From contig JAGYVD010000002.1 of NCBI GenBank assembly GCA_021209875.1, positions 2,418,001 to 2,482,000 of the forward strand: 64,000 nt of DNA. Direction: 5' to 3'. The notes below the pieces were generated by a model that was not told where the DNA came from, ran no database searches, and saw nothing but the letters and a program-made list of their open reading frames with translations. The DNA is from Rosellinia necatrix. Its lineage: Eukaryota > Ascomycota > Sordariomycetes > Xylariales > Xylariaceae. A program made the position numbers and the translations under genes. Positions within the stretch are counted from its first letter, which is position 1, and the number at the start of each line of letters is the position of its first letter. Below, one piece after another: positions 23,465 to 36,939 of the stretch.

Positions 23465-25040
23465 AGGTAGTGTGGCATAACACGAGATTTTTTTTTTTTT
23501 TTATAAATACCCAGCATGCGTCGTCCTCTTTCGATAGCTTGCGCACATATGTGTCACATTAACTTTATTATTCTTTCTACGTCTAAGAATTAGATAAGCT
23601 ACTGCTTACAACTATAGTCGACGCATTTTTGTTAAGTCGAATACATGGAGTAGTATTATATCTAGCTGAGGGACAAAGGCGAAAATTAACAGAGCATCTT
23701 ACAGTATCTTAGTATAGGGTTACTCGATGGGATATTGAGAAACCCAAGAAGGAGAAGAAAACTAGAACTACATTTGAATATAGATAGTTCAGTCAGCTTG
23801 CGTAAATCACGAACGGTTCTACTCCGCACCCCCCCGGCGAGTTCCCATAGTTAAGAAACAGAGAGATGTTGTTTCAGGGCTCAGGGATATGAGTACTCAT
23901 TCCCTTCTCGAGATCTATTTCCTATGCACCTTAGACCCAGGCATCGCGGGAGGAGCCCGGAAGCTCACGCATAACGAATGTAGCGAGGCGCCATATGTCG
24001 TGTATTGTTTGCAAATTAGCCACTCAGGTGTTCTTGGGCGATAATTAGGACCTTTTTTTTTTTTTTTTTCAGCCCGCATAGGATCGGTAAGCAGGGGGCA
24101 AGGACACAGATTGATTGATTGATTGATTAATTGATACCCCGCGGTTGTACTTCACTTAATCTGAAACCGCGTTCCCGGCTACCTTTGACACAATATGACG
24201 ACGTTTTATTTTATTTTATTTTTTCTTTTCTTTTCTTTCCCGTTTGGCGTGGAAGGACAGGGATTAACAACCACGCGTGTTCCCAGTAACTACGTGTAAG
24301 TCGTCTTCGCTCTCGCCTCGGTCGCCCAACCCCAAAGCAGAGGGTGGCGCCGACTGACGGGCAACCAAATGACCGAGCTCGGTTCTACTGGGCCTTTTTT
24401 TTTTTTTTTTTATTTAGCGAGCCCCTGCAGTGCTTGTACCGACAGTCTGTGGCATGCATAGCTGTGAGGATGAGTTGACGACGATCGCTCAGCGGCGGTG
24501 GCGGTCGTACGGGCTGGACTTGGAGGGAGGAGGCCACCCCCAGACATCTACACTAGGGCGCCGTGGCGTGTCGGGTTTACGATGCCTACTTTGTAACACT
24601 GCCAGGGCCCACGTTCTCGAGGTATGTAGCCGTGGTCTCGTGATACCCGCGGCTCACGTGGGATGGGTGGCCCCGTCCGCGTATTACCGTGAGCCCTCCC
24701 CCGCGCGCGCGTGGTGTGAGGCCATCGCCAAACTTGGCCGGATGCGGGCCGGGTTTCTTCGCCACTCTGCCGGTGAACTGAAGCACTCCCCTCCTCCCCC
24801 TCCCAGCAGGATGAAGCTGGAATCATTGTGGCCTCCCCAACCCCCACCCAACCTCCGGGACTGTGACCTTCGGTGACGTGAGAGGGAATCGCATGCATGA
24901 TGCACCCAACCGGACCGACGTTCATGATGCGCTCTCCCTGACCTTACTACCTAGTACTTACCTAGTAGTACGTAGGTACACGGCATACACACGCGTATAT
25001 GTGGGTTGGTTCCTAATTATCATATCATCCACGCTATGTA

Positions 25041-25127
25041 CGTATGTATGTTTGTACCTGTCCATGTTTGTTTGTATGTTTGTATGTATGTATGTATGTA
25101 TGTATGTATGTATGTATGTATGTATGC
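25041..25127. repeat. (TATG)n microsatellite
   Basis: Long run of TATG/GTAT units with a few TTTG interruptions, read directly from the sequence. Confidence 0.9.
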
Positions 25128-27477
25128 ACATAGCTACGTACTTAGTAGTAGTTATGTATTTGGCTACTGAGGTGGGCTACCCGCAACCGGTTAGTGTTCT
25201 CCGCACCGGACTGAAGCTCCCATGAGGACCACCATACTTGTTGGTCAGCTACTTCGTTAGTTTGTCAAGTGGCTACAATAACTATCCGGTATGCTAGCTG
25301 ACCTGGTTAGTTGAAGTATGGCCGATCGGTCTGTCTATATACGCTATTTATCTTCCGAGATAAACCGCGGCTTTATTATTTTCAGGTCCTCACGGCTAAC
25401 AACGTATTCATAAAGTTCGAGTCAGATATTTTAATCAGGATAGTCAGCGATATTCAAATGCCACATTCTGGGGCCAACCCACGATAGCCTTAAAAGTTTA
25501 AGGTTATTACCTCTAAGCCTCGAGTGAAGCTCAGACCTGTATGCGCCTATTATCCTACCTAAGTACACTACCTATAGGTATCTATGTGCTACACTGAATA
25601 ATAATAGGTACTGTCGATAGGTACCCGCCCGCTTGGGTTAGGTCGATAGATCCTACCTAATAGGGAAGTTGACGCTAAATTGGTGGGGCATGTCTCACAA
25701 AGAGCTATGTACTACGGTACTAAGTACCTGTCTGTTAGTCCCAGCGGCTCGGCACTGTTGTGGGATCTCAACGGCGGGGTCTCGGATTCCCCACCAATCA
25801 ATCGATAGAAGCACTTCGTACGAAGTATGCGCCATTGTCCTCGGGTATGTACTACATACTGCCCAGATGTGCAGTTTCGGTTGTATTTTTCGAGAACCTC
25901 GGTGCCAGGTTAGCGTATGAATGACATATATTTAGCAGAGTCAATTATGAGGCTACAGAGCATTGCGGTGGCTATGTAACCAAGTCCAGTCAAGCAGACT
26001 CATGCTTAATGCACGTTGCCATCGCCATTGCGATGTCGGGCACCCGTACGCCAGCCAATAGGCGGGGCCGCTGCAGGAAACCATGTCTTCTATGCCGCTG
26101 CAACCCAAACGTGCATGGATGCTAAAGATTGACGGTAACCTGCATTGCATATACGCATGTATGTATGTGACATGGAAAGATATATTAAGGTTAAGCAGGC
26201 TGGGTACCTCCCCCGCCGGCGACTAACACCACTAACACCACTAACACCTCGTATAATACCGCGCAGCCAGCATAGAAACAACATCGCCGCTGGTTTGCCC
26301 CTTTTTCTACCTTCAGGATAGAATGCCAGGAACGTCATTGAAGCACATGCGGCTGGAACAACCCGGCGCGATATGCAAGGTCAAACATATCCCTATCGCG
26401 TATGCGTACCTTGTATAGGACGCTAAAGTAGAATCCTTGTTTGCGCAACTGCCGAGCCTACATGCTACCTTGAGGCAGGTGATGTAGGTGACATACCGTA
26501 CTAATCTAAGTGCCTAAATATAATAGGTACATGATCTCCAACCCTTTTGCATACGTAACTCGGAACTGCCTAACATTGGGTGGTATGTAGGTGGGTGACT
26601 AGCTAGGTAGGTTGAGCCTTCTTACAACGCAGGACTTGTATGTAGCATGAAAGCATGAGCCCCCCCCCATTGCGTAAACCGCCCCCCGAGACTACCTACT
26701 ACTACACTACCTACTTAGTTACCTACATACATACATTCTGTGCTTACTTCCCCCACCCACTTTTACCAATCCCTCCAGAATTGCCCCGCACGTTTGTCGA
26801 GGGCGCCGACATCGCCCGTCGTAGGGCTGTAACGGTCTAGGGGTACTGCCAAGCCACCTCGACCTCTGCCCATCAGAATGCGCGCAATGTGTGTGCGATA
26901 TATGTATGCATGGACTTAGCCTTGGTAGACGGCAGCGGCTAGGCGGGTTTAGAACCTCCATACTGGCTGGCGCCTATTTGGAGTAGCGTCTATCCATCCA
27001 TACCTAGGTATGTAGGTACGAAGTAGTTGGTGCATATGTACGTACACAAGTCATATCACCCAGCTAACCTGAGGCTAGTTGGTTACCTACCAATCTAGGG
27101 TAGTTAAGTGGTAGTCGGTTTAGTTGTTTTTAGTTGTTCCTGAATAATAATACCCTAACATAAATAAATAGTCTGGGCTCGGCGATGTGTCTACTATGTA
27201 GATAGAACGTGCAGTCATCTCTCCTCTTACGCAACGCACCTAAGAGTAGTAGGTAGGTAATGAGCAAAAACCAACACATCCATAGAGGCGTGTTACGACC
27301 GACCAACAACTTCTTACCTAATATGCCCACGCCTCCTCGAGCGGGACATCCCATGGCCCCTCCGGCCGTTGCAGAAGTAAATACTACCTTGCCCACCTGA
27401 CCTAGTTTAGAACAAAAATTGAGAATGGGTTCACGCGACCTCTTTTTGCTGCTGAAGTGGCCGCGCGAATATCCGTT

Positions 27478-27555
27478 CATGCATACATACATACATACAT
27501 ACATACATACATACATTCTTACATACATTCTTACATACTTACATACTTACATACA
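27478..27555. repeat. (CATA)n microsatellite with CATTCTTA variants
   Basis: About nine CATA units, followed by variant ACATTCTT/ACTTAC units. It is complementary in pattern to the (TATG)n tract at 25.04 kb, so the two could form an inverted pair. Confidence 0.9.
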
Positions 27556-29523
27556 CCGCGTCATTCTATGCCGCTGTATTTTTGGCTTGAAGATTGCAAT
27601 GGCATAGTAAGCCGACCACAAATCTCAGCCATGGGGCTGAGCGGGGTCGAGAAAGGTGTAATACAGCCTTATGGCGCCATCTGCATTCTCTGGCGCATCA
27701 TCTTGTCGAATCTACACGGGATTAGAGAACCAACGTGAATGATTTAAGCACTATTCCTAGGATGAACTAAAAAAAAATCACGAGTGCTATCCAGAAGAAG
27801 AAGAAGAACCATAATCGTGTTGGTATTTCGCAAATTTGATTTTGTATTTCTCTGCCAATTAACTACTACTACGTGACCACGCAAAATGACGGAGCGGGAT
27901 TTGAGTATGAAGGGGGGATAGCGACGGCAGAACCCCAGCAAGCGCCTCCAGGGCGAATCTCGGCTGGGGCAAGCGCTATTAAAGACCAGCATCTCATATC
28001 CACAGAACATCGTGTGACGATGTCTCTCTCGTGCCAAGGTGTAGACAAAATCTGTCCAGCAGAGCATCTACACCCTTTGACCCAACTGTGATATTTCTTC
28101 ATTACTCCTCATCCGCAGTCCGGCCTTCTTCGTTCGAGGTATCCCCTGGATGGTGGATGAGGAGATTGAGTGCAGCGAGATGATGCTGCGGTTTGCCATC
28201 CACCATTCCCAGCCCGGCACCACGCGCAATGTCCTAACTCCTATTTTGTCGATATAAGGTTCGCCAATCGACAAGGTAAAGGGCTGTAATCGTCTAGCTT
28301 GGCGCGGCGTTTCATTGAAACCCCAATACTGAATGGCATCAGAGTCTTCGGGCCAGGGCGATGCTGGTGACGTTAACGGCGAAAGACCCCACGTCTCTCT
28401 GCCCGGCAGAGAGAGTTCGAGGCTGATGCCCGGCTTCTCTTCTTTTTTTGTTTTATATCGTAATCCCCGTCCTCGCTCGCTCTCTCTTTCTCCGATTACG
28501 TCCAGAATAGCTAGCAAGCTGATCCCGCCATGGCTTGCAGGAGAAACTGGGCGAATCAGCCTTGGTGAGAAGGTAGACAACCAGTGTCAACTCCCGACAG
28601 CGGTATCGCAGATACCGTATTCATCCGTCGGTACCCTAAAATGATGCAGAGAATCGACCTTGGGTATGCATATCGTTCGGATCCAGTCCGTACGCTGTCC
28701 GTTGGCTCATCCGCCACAATTTATTCGATTTGATCGTTCCATCAGAAAGGTCAACTTCAAGTTGAGTACTGCCATTTCGGGAAGGTAAAATCTTCGTTAA
28801 GATTGCGTGGGTATTCGCCATTAGGTCGTTCCATCATTCATTAATTATTAAACCAAGGTGGGTTCAAGAGGTCGACAAAAACTTGAAGCGAGTGTTTTGA
28901 CAGGTTCGGGACATGCAGGGCATCGTTCGTAGCCCGTCCCAGTCCGTCGAGGAGGATATACCTGGAAACCACTTTATGTAGTGAGATAAACAGAAAAGTC
29001 TGAAGGGAAACCCTAAGAATTCGAAATAGCCTGTCCCGGTTACCACCGGGAGATATGTGGTGCATCGCTGCGTTTATCTCTTTCTTCGAACGTATGAAAA
29101 ATCCGGCCCCGCTGTATGCTTGCTGAGGCCTGCCTTTGGTGTAAATGCATTCAATAAATCCTTCCGGTTCCTGCCATGATGAGATGAAAAAAAGGGGAAA
29201 ATAATAAAAAAGAAATATATGGCTCTGAAACTGAGTTTTCGATGGCAATGGTATAATAGTTCACTCGGATGAAACAAACAGACGCTCCCTCGCTCGAAAT
29301 ATTGACGGAAAGAAAACTCGAACGATACTGCTTTGTAGATCGGTCGCGGGGGTCGCGCCCTGGTTGGTGTAGAACGCCAAAAATGCCCTGGGATGTGATG
29401 TGGTATGCGCCGTATGTATTGTATCCGAGTCGGGGAATGAATCCAGACCACTGGGATGAGGAAGAGTGACATTTACGAGGTTGTCACTACAGGGTAGTGA
29501 TCCCCCGGCTTGGGCGGTGATTG

Positions 29524-30555
29524 TCACATGGTTGTAGCATACTCTTGATATCGATCCCAACCAAAACTATTGTAGCCCATATTCACGCCGCAGTGTACGG
29601 CCAACATGCTCGGAAGTGGCAATGCGGGAATTGGGGAACTGACCATCGGCGAGCTATAGAACATCTCTGCAGAGGAGTATGGCTGGCTGAAGGGCGAGAT
29701 GGGAGACGACGATTCCAACCCGTTCAGAGGCATGTGTGTTGCCCAAATCGTTGCGTTTGAGTCTGCCGCGGTCGAAGTCATCGCCGGGCTTGATGGGAGA
29801 ACGCGCCACGAATCGACTGGAGCCGGTACCCCAGGCGAGTGGCTTGTCTGCGTCCAAATGGCGCCGGCAGGTGAGCTGGGTAAGAGCGGCTGTTGGCGGA
29901 CTACGTCGACAATCTTGGGTGGCGGCGGAAGTAAAGGCTTGTTCAATAATGCCATGACACCGTTTTTAACATCCTCGCTCCTCCCACAAAGCAGCTCCCC
30001 GACGCCATCCTCTTCCAAACCTTCCAGGGCGGAGACGTTTGTCCTGAAGACGTACTTGTTGATTGCCTGGATGAATTCCTCATGGAGCTTCTTGGCGTGC
30101 TGTTCCTTCTCGGGCCAATCGTACGAGCCGGCCTTGGCGTCGACACAAAAGACGTTCCTATGGTGCTCAATGAGAAGCTCTATCGTATCGGGGGTTAACT
30201 TGAACGCGACCTCGTTCCGCAAGACCATGTCGACATGGACTATATAGGCTTCGACGTAGATGAAATCGTAGTTATTGATAGCTTCAACAAGGGGGTTAGA
30301 ATCCCTGCGCGACTCGGAATCTGGGCGTTTAGGAAGCATTAAGGCGGCTAGGTTCCATATGGCATTGGGAGAAGACAACGTTTCGGTGAGGCATTTCTGG
30401 TGTTGGGGCACACTATTGAGCGGCCGCTTCACCCGATTGATGCGCTTGAGGGTCTGCGTTAACCAGGGCTCTACCTTGGACCCGAGAACAACATTGACGG
30501 ACGAGGCCCGGGGCGCGAAGGCGGCGGCGGAAGCGGGCAACAGCTGCGGAGGCAT
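29524..30555 (-). CDS. Unrecognised protein with ordered N-terminal domain and Pro/Ser-rich tail
   Basis: A single minus-strand exon gives 343 aa from the ATG at 30555 (MPPQLLPASAAAF). A longer frame extends upstream, but only by translating a simple (CT)n tract, so the inner ATG is preferred. Residues 30-190 look like a folded helical domain with mixed charge: EPWLTQTLKRINRVKRPLN, DFIYVEAYIVHVDMVLRNEV, FKLTPDTIELLIEHHRNVF and FIQAINKYVFRTN. The remainder is rich in Pro and Ser (PLLPPPPKIVDVV, LESSSPISPFSQPYSS). No signal peptide or membrane helix is seen and I do not recognise the family. The steady codon pattern and absence of stops over 1 kb support a real gene. A (GA)n tract lies about 100 nt upstream. 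Confidence 0.68.
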   Translation of the reverse strand: MPPQLLPASAAAFAPRASSVNVVLGSKVEPWLTQTLKRINRVKRPLNSVPQHQKCLTETLSSPNAIWNLAALMLPKRPDSESRRDSNPLVEAINNYDFIYVEAYIVHVDMVLRNEVAFKLTPDTIELLIEHHRNVFCVDAKAGSYDWPEKEQHAKKLHEEFIQAINKYVFRTNVSALEGLEEDGVGELLCGRSEDVKNGVMALLNKPLLPPPPKIVDVVRQQPLLPSSPAGAIWTQTSHSPGVPAPVDSWRVLPSSPAMTSTAADSNATIWATHMPLNGLESSSPISPFSQPYSSAEMFYSSPMVSSPIPALPLPSMLAVHCGVNMGYNSFGWDRYQEYATTM

Positions 30556-30639
30556 GACACTTCGACTGTCTATAGACAGTCTCGGGAAAGCGGGAACAGC
30601 AGAGCGGGAGGGGAGTGGGGGTAGGGGGGGATATGAAGG

Positions 30640-30649
30640 GGAGAGAGAG

Positions 30650-30685
<36 letters not shown>
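30640..30685. repeat. (GA)n tract in the promoter or leader of the unknown gene
   Basis: An uninterrupted GA run of about 34 nt, with an imperfect lead-in, lies 85-130 bases upstream of the minus-strand ATG. It reads as (CT)n on the coding strand. CT-rich tracts near fungal transcription starts are common and may affect expression. Confidence 0.85.
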
Positions 30686-30688
<3 letters not shown>

Positions 30689-31007
30689 CGAGGACTGATA
30701 TCTAGAGCGGGAAGAGGGTTGAAAAGATGATGTAAGAGAAGAATAGAACGGAAAAGGGCGGCAACGGAAGGAGGCGGTTGCCCCAACAGGGTTATTAGCT
30801 AAGACGCCTACAGCCGCAACTAACAAGAAAAGAACACGGACGATTCCTCGCAAAGAGGGAAAAGAGGAGGGCAGAAAGGAGGGTAAGACAGACAGACCGA
30901 GAGACGGCGATGGGTGCGAGGGTGGTGGGGTTGTGTTTATAGAGGAGTCCTAGATGATCGTCGACCGGGAGGAGGAAGAAGCGGGCTAAGGGTTGGTGTC
31001 TTAATGT

Positions 31008-31080
31008 GTGCTGTAGTGTGTGCTGTAGTGTATGCTGTAGTGTGTGCTGTAGTAGTGTAGTGGTGTAGTGGTGTAGTGTA
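31008..31080. repeat. GTGTGCTGTAGT tandem repeat
   Basis: Roughly four 12-13-nt units of GTGTGCTGTAGT (one with TATGC) pass into GTAGTGGTGTAGTG repeats. Read directly. Confidence 0.8.
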
Positions 31081-34000
31081 CTGCTGTATTTGGCATGGTA
31101 GTAGTCTTAGCAAGCTCCTGGTCGTCATCGTTCGGATCGCCTTTTTTAATATGTCGCGTTTATTAATTGGGGTTGGGTTTTTTCTTGGTGACCCGGACGA
31201 CGAGGATTTCAAAGGTGGCCCGCTCTCCTGCATGCATGGGAGACGACATGGCCGAAAAAGTTGGCATGTTGCATCGTCAATCAAATCAGCAGCCTCGGAG
31301 TCTGCGAAGGGCGAGGTACCTGGGTACGGCAGGTAGGCTGGGTCGATTGCTGGGTGCCTGTCGGTAGCGCAAGTACCGGATCCCACAAGAGTGGTGCCAG
31401 GATACCGCCTAACATCGCACCGCATATCGCACTACGCCGGGCCGCGCTAGGTACCTAAAGTACTACCCCTCCACGGTGCTGGGCCGCTGCGAGGGACCTC
31501 GAGGTAGGGCGTCCTTAGGCCATACATGTTAGGCTTGTGGGCCCGTGGGCCGTTGGGACCGGGTCAAATACCTACCTAGCAGTATCAGGGCATTTCCCCG
31601 ACTGCCTAGGTAGGTACGCGACCGACCGACCCTACCGCGGGGCTTGGCGCTAGTATAGTCGCACTATACGCACGCTGGTCATGCGCAGCAATGGCTGTGC
31701 ATCCATCTGCACAGTCGGACCAGAATGCAGCAAATAGAAAGTCCTGCATGCTGACAACCAAGCTGAAAGTCTGCATGTGTCGCCGGTACACCACTGGCGT
31801 TACTGGCGTCACTGGCATTACTGGCATCACCGCACAGCACAGCGCCACCTCTCGCCTCGTACAGCTATAGTAGGCTTCTACTAAGACCTCTAAGTACCGA
31901 TACAACACCTCCGTATCTCCATTTTTTTTTTTTTTTTTTTAACATGTGGAGGGGGTTACTAATTCCAACGTCAAGTTTCGCACCAGGGCCTCCTCTCTCC
32001 CAAGGTCAAGACAACGCAGCAAGGGCTCGTCATTCGCACTGCTGGACCGCACTGCTGGGCCGCGCTGCAATACGCCATGACGAATTGGCATGCCGCGAAA
32101 AGGGTGAAACAAAACCGCACATTTGCCGCGGGCAAAGTGAGTTCCCGATGTACGTACACCACTCTTAGCCGCGCCATTCGGCTATCCTAGGAAGGCCTTT
32201 TGGACTTAGTCAACAACCACAAACTAAGGAGAAACAAATAAAGCCGACATTGCCCGAAACCGCACATCTAGCTGGCTAGGTCTACATATATTCTAGAAGA
32301 ACGATGCCTCCCCTGCCTAGATAGACGAGCCTCTATCAGATATGATCGTCACTTATGGCACGCATCTGAGCATTTATTAGCCCAGTTAAATTACCTACCT
32401 ACCTGGGTAGTAAAGAGGATCCTGATTATGTACATGGTATATGTATGAAGCGTGCCGCCGTAGGCCGGATAGGCTAAGAGGCCATACTCCCACTATATTA
32501 CTACCAATGGTGTCGTTGCTAGGCTCGCGGCCTCTCCCCGAACAGTGCTGAGAGTAACCACGGCCCACAAATAGATGCATATAACCTAATCTGCACCCGG
32601 GTAACCATGCTCGCTATGCAGGCCATCTTGCGTCCGTCTACATGTCTCCTATGAGAGTTGCTACCCAGTCGTAGGCATGGTCCTTCCTCGTAATTGCATA
32701 TTGCTCGAAGCGGCACAACCATATGTTGGAGGGTTTGAGCCATAGATGAAGCCAGAGTGGTCTCTTTCCTATCACCGAGACGTCCCAGTGCGTGGACTAT
32801 GTCAGGGGCTTGCCACATATTCCACAGTATCCGTCTATAGTAAAATTGGCATCGTAGAGGGCTGTCTCCAAAAACACCTATCGTATATGAGCTGCAGCCA
32901 CCGAGAAACACTGATCCCCTGAGGGTATCAAATACTCCGGGGCTGACCCCAAGCGCCCATGGCTGCAAGGGATATATCAACGAGTACCGTTACCTCGAGG
33001 GGGGCGTCGACAATACTTCCCCGGTCTGGAGCTAATTCGTCTCGATCTTGCATCGTGCAGGGACCTCGAAACATAGCACATCCACTATGGGTCTGTTCTT
33101 GAAACATCAATGGACACCATCACTCGACCACCCAGAAAGGGGAATGTAGCTTATTTAAGCCATACGCAGAGCATTTTGGCCGCGGTAACCTGGGTGGTCT
33201 GACGAAGATCGGGCTTCACCCCATGATCCTAAGCCGTCTGCTCACGCCTATGACACGGCGATTCTCGGGCCCGGCAACGCGCGTTGCGGCTAACCAGGTG
33301 CCCTTTCCCGCGTCAACGAGCAACTGGTTGCGCCTAGAAACGACGGCCGGGAAAGGGGGCCCCCAAGCTGGATGGATGGGTCTAAGAAGGTGTGGTTTTG
33401 CCGAAATTGGGAGCAGGAGAAATAAGGTGGCCCTGTTCGTCGAGAAGAGAGGGCCCAGAAAAGTTGAGATTCAATGGTAGCCTGTCAACAGGATATGTCT
33501 GGGTTGGCATCCTAGCTAGTGGCGGACGATGAAGTGAGGGTGTGTTGAGAAGATTTGGCACTTCTGGCTCTCGATTGGTTGTATGTTTTCAAGCCGGAGG
33601 AAGTCCAAAGTGGGGCCTGATTTTTGATTGGCCCTAAATTCAAAAGACCCTACCTAGGCAGCGCCAAAATGAATGATAACTCCTGACCTAGGCTTCAGCA
33701 ATGGGAGTCCGAGTAGAGCGAATAGGGTCAATATAAAGTACCACTCGACTGCATAAAATACCATTTAAGGTCCTGGGAAACAGGGTCAGGGGTCGGTGAG
33801 ACGACAAAGAATCCCCAAGATGGGAATACAGCCGTAACACTACTTTGATGACAACACCCCTATCCAGAAGGATCAACAGACTTAGCTCCCGTTCGATGAC
33901 CAGATAATATAGCGAGCCATTGTGTCGATGGACTAGTGGGCGTCGAGACCGATCCAGAGAAATTCGTGCCGGCGTGTAAATGCGGTCTCGTATCAGCGTC

Positions 34001-36939
34001 GCCAGAAGCCGATGGCTACAGGCAAGACTACCAGGGGAGCGCTTCCCGGGTGACCTCCTTGATAAGACGGTACCGAATAAGACCATGCGCGTATAGGCAG
34101 GGTGTAGGAATGCAGCGTGTTCGCCGCGGCCAAGCGCGAAGGATCCAGTGATGAGCTGAGGCAATGATTTGCAGAGCTCTCAACGACGGCAAAATACAAA
34201 ATAGCAAACATATCGCGCCAAGGCCAAGGCCGGAGGGGGATGAATCGAACCGGATAACCGGGACACGACGGCGGAAACATCCAGAGGACGCAAGGAAGTG
34301 ATGTTGGTAGGCAGATCTGTAGCTGGACTGGGGTATCTGTGGGGTGCAAGAAAGATCATGTCGCCGAGGTTTGGACTGGATTCTCTCTAACTACCAATCT
34401 ACGCCAACCTACACACCTTGTGTGCTGGAATAGTAGTAGTGTGGTATGTGGGTAGTAGTATCATGATCTATGCATGATACTTACCTAACTACAGTCGAAC
34501 TACAGGATGCATCAGAGTTAGGAGAGAACCCCCCCACCTCACGGTTACACTACCTACACTACCTACTCGCGCACAGGTGGGCACGTAACTACATAGGTAC
34601 ATACCTACTACACATGATAATGCCTATCCATATGCCCACCCGGGTTAGAGACTGGGATAGTGGGGCCATATTCCCGCATCGAGGCTAGCGAAGGGGGATT
34701 TTGTCGAATCCAGCTCGGCAGGCTAGCAACGGCCTCTCCGTTTTTGTGTCTCTGCGCACGTCCGTCCGCCTTCTACGAAACCTTCCACGAAGGCACGGCA
34801 AGGAGCGGATGCAATAGCCGTGCCTTCTCACCGCGTGCTACATGGCGGCATTATATCGAGCCGGCATGGATGTCACGATACTGCATCATCGTCGACGTCA
34901 ACTGGACAATTGATTTTTCTCTGCTTGCGGGCCGAATGCCCTTGGACCCCTCGGCCCCTTGATCTCGTGATCATCCAACCTTTGGTCACATGCAAACGGC
35001 CTCTCGCAGCCCGCAGCCCACCGACCTTCGATACCCAACGAAATCGCACACAAGCGCCATGAACCTGGGACCTCATGACAATTTGGCACTAGATCGGCGC
35101 GCGGGTTAAGCCGCACTCGAGAAGTCGGGAGTGGTCCGCCGGGGGTGAGAGGCGAGGCGCGGTTCCAGCCCGGCTTCGCATAATTTACACCGCATGGCTG
35201 GCGTAGGAGTAGCCGCTGACAGAAAACGCGGGGTCTAATTGGGGTGCCGTCGATTACATTCAATGTCCCTAGCAAGTGGTAGAGACAGGATCCCTGACCC
35301 TGACTTCCGCGTACTTTTGGTGCCGATAACTCTGAACACCACATGGGCATATCCTCCCAAGCTCGCTTCATGGGACAAGCCGCCCAGAGACAGTGATAGC
35401 AACGAACCAAGCCGCACCCTTTTGGCGAATTGCCCTGGCTCCGTGTCACTAGTAAGGACGATCCCGACGCCATCTAGCAGTCATGTGATGCTGGGAGACA
35501 TGGTTTTTAATTCCCTCGAGGCACCATTGAACCACTACAGACAGGGTGAGGACGATTTCTCGAGTGATACGACCCGTCAGCATCATTGTAAGGATTGCGA
35601 AGGTTATTGGCACACTATTGAACTGGCGATACTTCCTCATACAATTTAATACCGTGTGTAGCTGTAGGGATCCCATGGGCATGCCATAGTCCTCGATTAG
35701 TCTAATCCTGTGAAGTTGATTCAGTAATAACTCACAGTGTTCGATTGGCCCTCTGAGTTGATACGAGACCATACCGCCGCTGATGCTTGTATATCGACGT
35801 TTGATGAGGCGCAAAGGCCGGCAGTTCTACAGACAAACCCCTGCATTACAAACCCCACCGTCGGACATGCGGGCAATGTCTACGGTACTACGTATTAGTC
35901 TACATGGTTATGTGATGCCGCTTGTGCGATTCTAGCAACACCAGTGTTCATTCTAAAGCCCCAACCTTTATTTACCCCACTGTTGGATTTCTCGTTACAG
36001 CACCTTTCTTCGTGTCTTCAGGTAAGAGAACATAGGAGTGACATTATCAAAACCAAAAACTAGAGTACGTATTCAATCTATGGTACTTGGCTACGTAATA
36101 CAATTCAAGTAGTTACTTGAGTACCCAATTATTTTCATACTTTTTTTTTTTTTTTTTTTTTGGTACTATACTTATACTATGCGTTTTATGTTGTTGTGTT
36201 GTTGCGCCTACATTAAGTAGGTATAGTCAAGAGGTAGGTAGGTAGTTGGGTAGTTTGAGACAACGTGTGCTCCGATATGCGTTAGCCACATGTCCGAAAC
36301 TCGCATCCCTGGGGAGCTGAAAGACTGACGGACAAAAAAATCGCGGGGTGGCAAGGCGAGGCAAGGCGAGTAAAAAAGTGGCTCGTGAGCGGCCTCCCAA
36401 TGCGCATGCGCCACTCTGCCAGCGCCACTACTGTATGCCAGCACATCGACCCTCATTCCTCCCGTGCCGAAAGCCCCATAGTTATTAGCCACAGCGTCCG
36501 CACAGCATAGGTAACTCCGAGAGTCCGAGGAGACGTTACCACGTTCCACCACTGACCACCTGCAGTTTCCCGTTTCCCGGTTCCAGTTTCAACCCATGGC
36601 TTCTTCATCCTTCCTCGGCAGTCGAAGAACCAAGGTTGGTAAACAGCGACAATTGGAGACGCTGGAAAATTTCTTCGCCTGCGCCAGTAGTAGCTATCAC
36701 GCATGACGCGGGCAAATTTGGCCGAGCTGAACCGGTCGCCCATTACGACAAGACCAACTCACCCTGAGTCACACGTCAATCATGTCCCAATCTTGCGCGC
36801 GACAACCCAACTCACCTCCTCGCCTCAGTGAGAGTGACGTCCGAGGCGACGACGTCATGGCGCAGCCGCCGTCTGGGGAACCATAGCCCGTCGCATCCTT
36901 GGGCACTCGCCCGCCTGCCTGCCTGCCTGCCCGCCTACC

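Larger units (their letters stand above)
23465..29523. other. 6-kb gene-poor region with simple repeats
   Basis: No gene could be supported on either strand. It contains poly-T runs of 15 or more at about 23,488-23,501, 24,053-24,070 and 24,394-24,411, a (TTGA)n tract at 24,111-24,135, (TATG)n at 25,041-25,127, (CATA)n at 27,478-27,555, and AGGT-type tracts at 26.5-27.1 kb. ORFs at 28.07-28.58 kb and 28.84-29.25 kb (minus strand) show no recognisable domain. Confidence 0.5.

Noticed and set aside
25041..27555. Tetranucleotide runs as CRISPR-like arrays
   Set aside because: They are simple microsatellites without spacers, and the genome is eukaryotic.
28068..28580. 170-aa minus-strand ORF
   Set aside because: No domain, no consistent codon preference, and overlapping ORFs on the other strand.
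30556..30786. N-terminal extension of the unknown protein (MGQPPPSV...)
   Set aside because: It translates a (CT)n simple repeat into Ser-Leu runs and would place a promoter-like tract inside the gene.
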